A stretch of DNA of 64,000 bases, from NCBI GenBank assembly GCA_963712485.1, contig CAVQID010000057.1, forward strand, positions 29,657-93,656, in the 5' to 3' direction. The translations under genes were made by a program, and so were the position numbers. The notes below the pieces were generated by a model. It had not been told where the DNA came from. It made no database searches and worked only from the letters and a program-made list of their open reading frames with translations. Positions 57,165 through 64,000 of this stretch are shown piece after piece (within the stretch, counting starts at the first letter, position 1; every line of letters begins with the position of its first letter). Source of the DNA: JALORV01 sp963712485 (GTDB lineage: Bacteria > Pseudomonadota > Gammaproteobacteria > Burkholderiales > Burkholderiaceae_F).

Positions 57165-57252
57165 CTCGTGTACGCGATTGCTGCGCAATCGCACGTGCAC
57201 TCGACCCGATCTGATCAGTCGGTCGAGCTTGGGGCGGCCCGGCGCTCGGCCG
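57165..57252 (+). repeat. 88-bp structured repeat, copy B
   Basis: It begins 7 bases after the gmk stop. First stem GCGATTGC-TGC-GCAATCGC (57174-57192), conserved linker ACGTGCACTCG, second stem CTCGAC / GTCGAG enclosing CTGATCAG, then GGCC-rich sequence. Compared with copy A the first stem differs at paired positions on both sides and stays fully paired, which is covariation. The second-loop palindromes differ (GACTAGTC in A, CTGATCAG in B). Confidence 0.7.
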
Positions 57253-57353
57253 ATCTTCAAAGGCACGCGCAAAATTGACTCCGGGCCGCGCGCTACTGGC
57301 AGCCGGGGCTGAGCGTGGCGAGGGCCACCGATCGTACGAGTCTCCTCCTCAGC

Positions 57354-57359
57354 TAGAAT
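57354..57359 (+). promoter_or_regulatory. Candidate -10 of rpoZ
   Basis: TAGAAT about 34 bases before the rpoZ ATG. No convincing -35 lies 17 bases upstream. Confidence 0.4.
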
Positions 57360-57392
57360 CGGGGCAATTCCTTTCTCCCTCCGAGATTGCCC

Positions 57393-57596
57393 ATGGCTCG
57401 CATCACCGTTGAAGATTGTCTGAAGCACATTCCCAACCGCTTCCAGCTCGCGCTCGCCGCGGCTTACCGGGCGCGGCAACTGGCCCAGGGCCACACGCCC
57501 AAGATCGACAGCAAGGACAAGCCGGCCGTCGCCGCGCTGCGCGAAATCGCGCAGGCCAAGGTCGGCATTGAAATGCTGCGCAAAGTACCGACCTGA
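57393..57596 (+). CDS. rpoZ: RNA polymerase omega subunit
   Basis: 67 residues, the usual size. Start MARITVEDCLKHIPNRFQLA, then AAAYRARQLAQG and DKPAVAALREIAQAKVG. ATG 57393 gives this family start; an in-frame ATG two codons earlier was rejected. It stabilises the polymerase and helps form a ppGpp site. It is followed by spoT within 54 bp. Confidence 0.96.
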   Translation: MARITVEDCLKHIPNRFQLALAAAYRARQLAQGHTPKIDSKDKPAVAALREIAQAKVGIEMLRKVPT

Positions 57597-57649
57597 GACC
57601 CGTCGTGGCCTGCACCGTGTGACGCCAGCCCCGACGCCAGGCAAGCACG

Positions 57650-59947
57650 ATGCGGCCAGAGGATCCCCCGCTTCCCGCGAATCACCCCCCCCAGCCCGGC
57701 TTCGCACGTCGCGCCGCGGAGGCGCTGAAGAAGGCCGTCTGGCGCAGCGACTCGGCTGAGCCACCCGCTTCCGACGGCGTCGCGACCGTCGCGACGCTCT
57801 CGGAACGCGTCAAGAAGTACCTGCCGTCCTCTGACGTGCAGAAAGTCAAGGACGCCTTCCGCTTCTCCGACGAAGCGCACCTCGGGCAGTTCCGTCGCAG
57901 CGGCGCGCCGTACATCACGCACCCGCTCGCCGTCGCCGAAATCCTGACCGACTGGCGTCTGGACGGCGCAGCGATACAGGCCGCGCTGCTGCACGACGTG
58001 CTCGAAGACTCCGGCATTCCCAAGCAGCAGTTGATCGAACGCTTCGGCTCGACCGTCGCCGATCTGGTCGACGGCGTTTCCAAGCTCGACAAGCTGCAGT
58101 TCTCGTCGACCGAGCAGGCGCAGGCCGAGAACTTCCGCAAGATGCTGCTGGCGATGGCGCGCGACGTGCGCGTCATGCTGATCAAGCTCGCGGACCGGCT
58201 GCACAACATGCGCACGCTCGATGCGGTCGAACCCGAGAAGCGCCGGCGCATTGCACGCGAAACCCTGGAAATCTACGCTCCGATCGCGCATCGCCTCGGT
58301 CTCAACAACCTGTTCCGGGATCTCGAGGAGCTGAGCTTCCAGCATCTGCACCCGATGCGATATCGGGTGCTGCAGAGGGCGGTTCTCGGAGCGAGAGGCA
58401 ATCGCCGCGAACTGCTCAGCAAGATCCTGCAATCTGTGCGCAAGGCGCTGCAGGAAACCAAGCTGCGCGCCGAGGTCTATGGCCGCGAAAAGACGCTCTT
58501 CGGCATCTATCGGAAGATGGTCGAGAAGAACCTGTCTTTCTCCGAGGTGCTCGACATCTACGGCTTTCGCATCGTCGTGGAGACGCGCAGCGAATGCTAC
58601 GTCGCACTCGGAGCGCTGCACGCACTCTTCAAGCCGGTGCCGGGGAAGTTCAAGGACTACATCGCCATTCCGAAGGTCAACGGCTACCAGTCGCTGCACA
58701 CGACGCTGATCGGGCCGTACGGCACACCGGTCGAATTCCAGATCCGCACGAAGGAGATGCACCACGTCGCCGAGTCCGGCGTCGCGGCGCACTGGCTCTA
58801 CAAGGACGACGACTCCGACCTGTCGGAACTGCAGTCGCGCACGCACCAGTGGCTGCAGTCGCTGCTCGAGATCCAGCGCCACACGGGCGACTCGAGCGAG
58901 TTCCTCGAGCACATCAAGGTCGACCTCTTCCCGGACAAGGTCTACGTTTTCACGCCGAAGGGCAGGATCGTCTCGTTGCCGCGCGGCGCGACTGCCGTCG
59001 ACTTCGCCTACGGAATCCACACCGACGTCGGCAACAAGACGGTCGCGGCGCGCATCAACGGCGAGATCCAGGCATTGCGCACCCCGCTGCGCAACGGCGA
59101 CATGGTGGAGATCGTCACCGGTCCGGTGGCACGCCCCAACCCGGCCTGGCTGTCATTCGTGCGTACCGGCAAGGCACGCTCGGAAATCCGCCATTTCCTG
59201 CGCACGATGAAGTTCGACGAGTCAGTCGAACTCGGCGAACGGCTGCTGGCGCAGGCGGCGCGCCAGTTCAACCTGGCGCTTGGCGCCGTCACCGAGGAGC
59301 AGTGGGACGGTGTCATCCGTGCCGCAGAAATCGAGTCGCGCGCGGCGCTGTTCGCCGACATCGGACTCGGACGACGACTCGCCGCTGTGGTCGCAAGACA
59401 GCTTGCGCTCGCCGCGGGAACCGAGGGGAACGGAGAACCTACCGACGGGTCGCCCGCGCCGTCAGCGGCGGTGCCGGTCGTGGTCCGCGGCACCGAAGGC
59501 ATGGCCGTGCAGATGGCGAACTGCTGCCACCCGATTCCCGATGACCCGATCGTCGGGCACATTCGCAAGGGCCAGGGGCTGGCCGTGCACCAGGCCGACT
59601 GCGTGCACGCGCAGCGCGCGCGCAAAGCCGATCCCGATCGCTGGATCGAATTGCAGTGGGCACGCGAGCCGGCGTCATTCTTCACGGTGGGACTCGATGT
59701 CAACGCGGACAACGAACGCGGCGTGCTCGGACGCATTGCAGTGGCGATTGCCGAGGCCGAGTCGAACATCCTGAATGTCCACGTCGATGACGAGGACGCC
59801 CGCATCGCGCTGATCCATTTCAAGGTGCAGGTGCGTGACCGCACCCATCTCGCGCGAGTGATCCGCACGTTGCGACGGGTGAAGCAGGTGGCAAAGGTGA
59901 CGCGGCCGCGCGGCGGCACGCGCGCGCATTCTCACGACGCTGCGTAG
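57650..59947 (+). CDS. spoT: Bifunctional (p)ppGpp synthetase/hydrolase
   Basis: 765 residues. HD hydrolase (YITHPLAVAEILTDWRLDG; LLHDVLEDS, which keeps the HD...ED hydrolase motif; LIKLADRLHNMRTLD), synthetase (YGREKTLFGIYRKMVEKNLS; DIYGFRIVVETRSECYVALG), TGS (KVYVFTPKGRIVSLPRGATA), a zinc-finger/helical part (ANCCHPIPDDPIVGH), and ACT (LGRIAVAIAEAESNILNVHV). The intact HD motif marks it as SpoT rather than RelA. Its last 16 bases overlap the 3' end of greB, which is convergent. Confidence 0.95.
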   Translation: MRPEDPPLPANHPPQPGFARRAAEALKKAVWRSDSAEPPASDGVATVATLSERVKKYLPSSDVQKVKDAFRFSDEAHLGQFRRSGAPYITHPLAVAEILTDWRLDGAAIQAALLHDVLEDSGIPKQQLIERFGSTVADLVDGVSKLDKLQFSSTEQAQAENFRKMLLAMARDVRVMLIKLADRLHNMRTLDAVEPEKRRRIARETLEIYAPIAHRLGLNNLFRDLEELSFQHLHPMRYRVLQRAVLGARGNRRELLSKILQSVRKALQETKLRAEVYGREKTLFGIYRKMVEKNLSFSEVLDIYGFRIVVETRSECYVALGALHALFKPVPGKFKDYIAIPKVNGYQSLHTTLIGPYGTPVEFQIRTKEMHHVAESGVAAHWLYKDDDSDLSELQSRTHQWLQSLLEIQRHTGDSSEFLEHIKVDLFPDKVYVFTPKGRIVSLPRGATAVDFAYGIHTDVGNKTVAARINGEIQALRTPLRNGDMVEIVTGPVARPNPAWLSFVRTGKARSEIRHFLRTMKFDESVELGERLLAQAARQFNLALGAVTEEQWDGVIRAAEIESRAALFADIGLGRRLAAVVARQLALAAGTEGNGEPTDGSPAPSAAVPVVVRGTEGMAVQMANCCHPIPDDPIVGHIRKGQGLAVHQADCVHAQRARKADPDRWIELQWAREPASFFTVGLDVNADNERGVLGRIAVAIAEAESNILNVHVDDEDARIALIHFKVQVRDRTHLARVIRTLRRVKQVAKVTRPRGGTRAHSHDAA

Positions 59948-60483
59948 CGCACCGCCAGGATCTCCAGCGTGTCGACGCCCGCGGGCGTCTTCAGCTGCAC
60001 GACGTCGCCCTCTTTCGCCTTCAGCAGCGCCCGGGCAATCGGCGAGATCCAGCTGACCCGGCCGTTGGCCGGGTCGACCTCGTCGATGCCGACGATCGTG
60101 ATCTCGTTCGTCTGACCGCCCGTTTCGTATTCGACGGTCGCCCCGAAGAAGACCTGGTCCGTGGCGGGCCGGGTGGCCGGGTCGACCACTTCTGCAATGT
60201 CGAGGCGCCTGGTCAGGAAGCGGATGCGCCGGTCGATCTCGCGCAGGCGCTTCTTGCCATAGATGTAATCGCCGTTTTCGGAACGATCGCCGTTCGAGGC
60301 GGCCCACGACACGACGCGCACGACTTCCGGACGCTCGGTCTTCACCAGGTGCGCCAGTTCGTCGCGCAGCCGCCGGTAGCCGGACGGCGTGATGTAGTTG
60401 CGCACGCCTGCCGGGAGTTCCGGCAATTCGATCTCGTCCTCGTCGCCGTCGCCGGCGTCATCCTTCACGAACGCCTTGCTCAT
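59932..60483 (-). CDS. greB: Transcription elongation factor GreB
   Basis: 183 residues from ATG 60483. N-terminal coiled coil (ENGDYIYGKKRLREIDRRIR) with the acidic tip region, and the C-terminal FKBP-like domain (VFFGATVEYETGG; ISPIARALLKAKEGD). IYGKKRLREIDRRIRFLTRR is the GreB hallmark compared with GreA. It rescues backtracked RNA polymerase. Upstream in-frame starts (to 60573) were rejected because they overlap the shared fumC promoter region. Confidence 0.93.
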   Translation of the reverse strand: MSKAFVKDDAGDGDEDEIELPELPAGVRNYITPSGYRRLRDELAHLVKTERPEVVRVVSWAASNGDRSENGDYIYGKKRLREIDRRIRFLTRRLDIAEVVDPATRPATDQVFFGATVEYETGGQTNEITIVGIDEVDPANGRVSWISPIARALLKAKEGDVVQLKTPAGVDTLEILAVRYAAS

Positions 60484-60593
60484 GCTGTCCCGCAGTTTCA
60501 TCAGGTACTGAATTGCCATTTTGCGCGCAACCGGCGCGCGGTGTTGCCGACGATCGGCTACCGTAGTGACCACGCTCCCGCCTCGGAGGCGCC

Positions 60594-61994
60594 ATGACTC
60601 CTACTTCCGACACCCGTACCGAACACGACAGCTTCGGACCTATCGAGGTTCCGGCCACCGCGCTGTGGGGCGCACAGACGCAGCGCGCGCTGCACCACTT
60701 TCCGGCGGGCGACCGCATGCCACTGCCGCTGATCCACGCGATCGCGCGCGTCAAGGGCGCGGCGGCGCGGATCAACCTGGGTCTTGGTCTGCTCGACGCC
60801 CGCCTCGCCGAGGCCATCGCCACGGCGGCGGACGAGGTTGTCGCCGGCCACCATGACGACCACTTCCCGCTGCCGGTCTGGCAAACCGGCTCGGGCACAC
60901 AGACGAACATGAACGTCAACGAGGTCATCGCCAATCGTGCCGGTGAACTCCTCGGCCTTGCGCGTGGCAGCCGTACCGTGCATCCCAACGACCACGTCAA
61001 TCGCGGCCAGTCGTCGAATGACGTCATCCCGACCGCGATGCACGTCGCACTCGCGATCGCGATCGCGCAACACCTGCTGCCTTCGCTCGATGGACTGCGC
61101 GCCACGCTGTCAAGCAAGTCGCAGGCCTTCGAACCGATCGTCAAGATCGGCCGCACCCACCTGCAGGATGCCACGCCGATCACGCTGGGACAGGAGTTTT
61201 CCGGCTATGTCGCACAGCTGGACTTCGCGCGCCAGGCCGTCGAATCGGCTCTTGCGGCACTCTATCCGCTGGCCATCGGCGGCACAGCGGTGGGCACGGG
61301 ACTGGCCACGCACCCCGAGTTCGGCGCGCGCGTTGCCGCCGAACTGGCCCGCGCGACCGGGCTGCCGTTCACGCAGGCGGAGAATCGCTTCGCTGCGCTT
61401 GCCGCCCACGACGCGGTTGTATTCGCCCACGGGGCACTGAAGACGCTGGCCGCGGCACTGTCGAAGATCGCCAACGACGTGCGCTGGCTTTCGAGCGGCC
61501 CGCGCTCGGGTCTGGGGGAAATATCGATTCCGGAAAACGAACCGGGTAGTTCGATCATGCCGGGCAAGATCAACCCCACGCAGAGCGAGTCGCTGTTGAT
61601 GATCTGCGCGCAGGTGTTCGGCAACGACGTCGCGGTCAATTTCGGCGGAGCGACGGGTAACTTCGAACTGAACGTCAATAAACCCGTGATCGCTGCCAAC
61701 GCCCTGACCAGTGCCCGGCTGCTCGCGGACGGCATGCGGCACTTCGACGAACACTGTGCGCGCGGGATCGAGCCGCGCCTCGATCGCATCGGCGAACTGC
61801 TGGACCGTTCGCTTATGCTCGTCACCGCGCTCGCGCCGCACATCGGTTACGACAAGGCCGCAAAGATTGCGCACCAGGCGCACCACGAAGGCAGGACGTT
61901 GCGGGAGACAGCACTCGCGCTGGGCTATGTCAGCGCGGAGGATTTCGATCGCTGGGTACGCCCTGCCGCGATGACTCAACCGTCGGCGGGCTAG
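60594..61994 (+). CDS. fumC: Class II fumarate hydratase
   Basis: 466 residues. TQRALHHFPAGDRMPLPLIH (N-terminus), SSNDVIPTAMHVALAIAI, GGTAVGTGLATHPEFGARVA, and the superfamily signature GSSIMPGKINPTQ. It is the oxygen-stable iron-free fumarase of the TCA cycle. It is divergent from greB, 110 bp apart. Confidence 0.97.
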   Translation: MTPTSDTRTEHDSFGPIEVPATALWGAQTQRALHHFPAGDRMPLPLIHAIARVKGAAARINLGLGLLDARLAEAIATAADEVVAGHHDDHFPLPVWQTGSGTQTNMNVNEVIANRAGELLGLARGSRTVHPNDHVNRGQSSNDVIPTAMHVALAIAIAQHLLPSLDGLRATLSSKSQAFEPIVKIGRTHLQDATPITLGQEFSGYVAQLDFARQAVESALAALYPLAIGGTAVGTGLATHPEFGARVAAELARATGLPFTQAENRFAALAAHDAVVFAHGALKTLAAALSKIANDVRWLSSGPRSGLGEISIPENEPGSSIMPGKINPTQSESLLMICAQVFGNDVAVNFGGATGNFELNVNKPVIAANALTSARLLADGMRHFDEHCARGIEPRLDRIGELLDRSLMLVTALAPHIGYDKAAKIAHQAHHEGRTLRETALALGYVSAEDFDRWVRPAAMTQPSAG

Positions 61995-62070
61995 CCCGTC
62001 AACCTCGTGCGCTGCGGCAGCGGAAGCCCGCGTCACCGTGCCACGCCGCGCTTGCATGTAGGCTGCCCCG

Positions 62071-63090
62071 ATGCGAAGAATTCCGGCAACGCTGGCCCTG
62101 CAGGGCGGCGGGTCTCACGGTGCGTTCACCTGGGGCGTGCTCGATCAGCTGCTGGAAGACGGGCGGGTCGACATTCAGGCTGTCAGTGGCGCAAGCGCCG
62201 GCGCCATGAACGCCGTGGCGCTTGCCTACGGCACTCTGCTCGATGGTCGAGACGGTGCGCGGCAGGCCCTGAAGGACTTCTGGGACGCGGTTGCCGCCAG
62301 CGCGCCGCCAAACTTCATTCCGATCGACTGGTCGCAGTCGAATGGACTGCAGGTGAAACCGACGCCGGCCTTCAGCGCGTATCTGGCGCTCGTGCGTTTC
62401 TTCGCGCCGTATCAGTTGAACCCCTTCGACCTCAATCCGCTGCGCGACATCCTCGCGGCGCAAATTGACTTCGACCGCCTGCGGGCCGAGTGCAGACTCG
62501 ACCTCTTCATCGCGACGACGCGCGTCAGCACCGGCACGCTGCGCCTCTTTCGTACGCGCGAGATCTCGTTGGACGTGCTGCTGGCATCAGCATGCCTGCC
62601 TGCCGTGCACAAGACCGTGATCGTTGACGGCGAGGGCTATTGGGACGGAGGTCTGACAGCGAATCCGCCGCTCTATCCGTTGCTGCACGAGTGCGCGACG
62701 CGAGACGTCATCGCCGTGCTGCTGCATCCGTGCAGCTGGCCGGATACGCCGACCACCGCCAGCGAAATCTCGCAGCGGCTCACCGAGATCAGCTTCGGCG
62801 CCGCGTTCTTCAGCGAGCTGCAGGGCATTGCACTGGCGCAGCGCGAGGCGCGGCGCTCGCTGTTTGCTTGGGGCCACCTGGAACGGCGGCTGCGCAAGCT
62901 CAACCTGCATGTGATCGCTGCACCCGAGTTGATGGGCACGCTGAACACGATCAGCAAGCTCAATGCGCAGGCGCCTTTCCTCACGGCGCTGCGCGACGCC
63001 GGCCGGCAGCGGGCCGCGGAATGGCTGGACAGGAACGGCACCTTCCTCGGCGTCAAGTCAACTTACGATCTGTCGAGCCTGCTTACCTGA
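62071..63090 (+). CDS. Patatin-like phospholipase family protein
   Basis: 339 residues. The oxyanion loop is LQGGGSHGAFTWGVLDQL, the nucleophile Ser is in VSGASAGAMNAVAL (about residue 49), and the catalytic Asp is in YWDGGLTANPPL (about 190). It is a Ser-Asp dyad lipid hydrolase. No signal peptide is visible. It begins 76 bp after fumC and is probably a separate unit. Confidence 0.92.
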   Translation: MRRIPATLALQGGGSHGAFTWGVLDQLLEDGRVDIQAVSGASAGAMNAVALAYGTLLDGRDGARQALKDFWDAVAASAPPNFIPIDWSQSNGLQVKPTPAFSAYLALVRFFAPYQLNPFDLNPLRDILAAQIDFDRLRAECRLDLFIATTRVSTGTLRLFRTREISLDVLLASACLPAVHKTVIVDGEGYWDGGLTANPPLYPLLHECATRDVIAVLLHPCSWPDTPTTASEISQRLTEISFGAAFFSELQGIALAQREARRSLFAWGHLERRLRKLNLHVIAAPELMGTLNTISKLNAQAPFLTALRDAGRQRAAEWLDRNGTFLGVKSTYDLSSLLT

Positions 63091-63189
63091 CTATTCTTGG
63101 AGCACCCACGCGCTGCCGGTCGCTCCCGGTCGGTGCCGGCCATTGATGTCGTCGCCTTTGCACTTAGGCCGACGCTCGCGGTCGGTGTC

Positions 63190-63209
63190 GACCTCAAGGC
63201 GAAAAGGTC
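63190..63209 (+). promoter_or_regulatory. Dyad upstream of CueR-like gene
   Basis: GACCT (63190-63194), 10 bases, AGGTC (63205-63209). Such dyads are typical of MerR-family operators, but the spacing is not that of a confirmed CueR site. Confidence 0.25.
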
Positions 63210-63315
63210 TCCGTTGACGGAACTGCCGAGTGCAGCGAGCATGCAGTGCCCTCTGCGACGCGGGCTCACGCCTTCAAAGATCGTGGCGACGCAACGTCAA
63301 ACCGGAGATCGTCAG

Positions 63316-63819
63316 ATGAAGACCAAGTACTTCGAGCTGTCGGAAGCGCGCAGTGACGGGTTGCTCAACATCGGGCGGGCCGCCGAGGCGTCCGGCGTGT
63401 CCGCCAAGATGATCCGACATTACGAGGCGATCGGCTTGTTGCCGGCCGCCGGTCGCACCGTTGCCGGCTACCGCATCTATCGGCAAGGCGATGTTCACAT
63501 CCTGAAGTTCATCCGCCGGGCCCGCGACATGGGCTTCTCGATGAAAGAGATCGCGGCACTGGTAGGCCTGTGGCAGAACCGACGCCGGGCGAGCGGCGAT
63601 GTCAAGAAGTTGGCCGCGCGGCACATGCAGCAGCTGGACGAGAAGATCAGGGAACTGCAGGCGATGCGCGATTCGCTTTCACACCTGGCAGACCACTGTC
63701 ATGGGGACGACCGGCCGGATTGTCCGATTCTCGATGACCTGGCGGCGCCCGATCATTCGATCAGGACCGCCCGGAAGTCGCCGCCTGCCCTGCGACATCG
63801 GGTGAATTCCCACGGCTGA
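63316..63819 (+). CDS. cueR: CueR-like MerR-family regulator
   Basis: 167 residues from ATG 63316. The MerR HTH starts LLNIGRAAEASGVSAKMIRH (winged helix) and is followed by the dimerisation helix. The metal loop has HLADHCHGDDRPDC, that is C-X7-C, as in CueR Cu(I) sites. It is longer than E. coli CueR by a non-conserved N-terminal segment and a C-terminal Arg-rich tail. No copA or multicopper oxidase is adjacent in this window. The upstream in-frame start was rejected because it adds an unconserved segment. Confidence 0.78.
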   Translation: MKTKYFELSEARSDGLLNIGRAAEASGVSAKMIRHYEAIGLLPAAGRTVAGYRIYRQGDVHILKFIRRARDMGFSMKEIAALVGLWQNRRRASGDVKKLAARHMQQLDEKIRELQAMRDSLSHLADHCHGDDRPDCPILDDLAAPDHSIRTARKSPPALRHRVNSHG

Positions 63820-64000
63820 TCGTCGTAGCGCCTGCTTCCAAGCACATCCTTTCCGCGAGCCGGGACGTCCGCGCCGGGGCCGCCTGCAGTCTCCTGTGAC
63901 TGCAGGCAGCGAGAAAAAACTGGCGGCGCGCCGTTTCAGTTCAAGCTTCCCCCGACGATCGGCGCAAGCGCGGAGTGAATTCGCGCGCCCTGGTCAGCAT
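63820..64000. other. Window end
   Basis: No supported gene. It contains a 9-bp hairpin GCCTGCAGT / ACTGCAGGC (63882-63907) with no T-run. The last bases could be the C-terminal codons of a minus-strand gene lying outside the window; this cannot be judged. Confidence 0.4.

Noticed and set aside
63941..64000. Minus-strand codons at the right window edge
   Set aside because: Only about 19 codons are visible, so it cannot be told from chance.

Overview
The window is GC-rich chromosomal DNA, almost certainly from a betaproteobacterium, with Rhodocyclales- or Burkholderiales-like gene content. Markers for this are a phasin (polyhydroxyalkanoate granules), a PEP-CTERM protein with a sigma-54 promoter, a glnA / DUF4124 / ntrB / ntrC block, a PDH operon with lipoyl domains on both E2 and E3, the yicC-gmk-rpoZ-spoT / greB block, and the rph-rdgB-hemW block. 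The placement is inferred from gene content and order, not from a database search. No rRNA, tRNA or CRISPR array was seen.

Layout. 1-7.5 kb: partial histone-deacetylase-like gene, phasin with its promoter, a candidate small RNA ending in a strong terminator, a CinA/MoaB-like protein, an IS110-family element, a putative lipoprotein, the PEP-CTERM protein, and an AraC-type regulator. 7.5-17 kb: arylsulfatase, hrpA, argA, yggX, a DUF2459 protein and rpiA. 17-25.6 kb (minus strand): a short G8-domain protein and the PDH operon aceE-aceF-(proteasome-like hydrolase)-lpdA. 25.8-34 kb (plus): a two-component system divergent from PDH, folD, prlC, two tandem DUF4124-glutaredoxin proteins, xth and a small membrane protein. 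34-41 kb: accessory genes, including an M48-like protein without zinc ligands and a membrane protein with a BRO-N-like domain. 41-45.4 kb: RND pump and adaptor. 45.6-50.4 kb: ntrC, ntrB, a DUF4124 protein and glnA. 50.6-55.5 kb: hemW, rdgB, rph, a PP2C phosphatase and a Ser/Thr kinase. 55.6-64 kb: yicC, gmk, rpoZ, spoT, greB, fumC, a patatin-like gene and a CueR-like regulator.

How the parts work together. The nitrogen block looks self-contained: glnA has a good sigma-54 promoter and three NtrC-type dyads upstream, with ntrB-ntrC following on the same strand. The PDH operon carries a proteasome-like Ntn hydrolase between E2 and E3. The kinase and PP2C phosphatase are a natural signalling pair.

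Data quality. At least five conserved genes (AraC regulator, arylsulfatase, sensor kinase, ntrB, rph) carry single-base frameshifts. Nearly all are +1 insertions, often in a short run of G or C. This pattern suggests an uncorrected assembly rather than real pseudogenes. Interrupted genes are therefore given as full-length features with the frameshift noted.

The most unusual items are an 88-bp repeat in two copies with compensatory stem changes, the putative IS110 bridge-RNA region, the small-RNA candidate, the proteasome-like gene in the PDH operon, the zinc-ligand-less M48 homologue and the membrane-anchored BRO-N protein.
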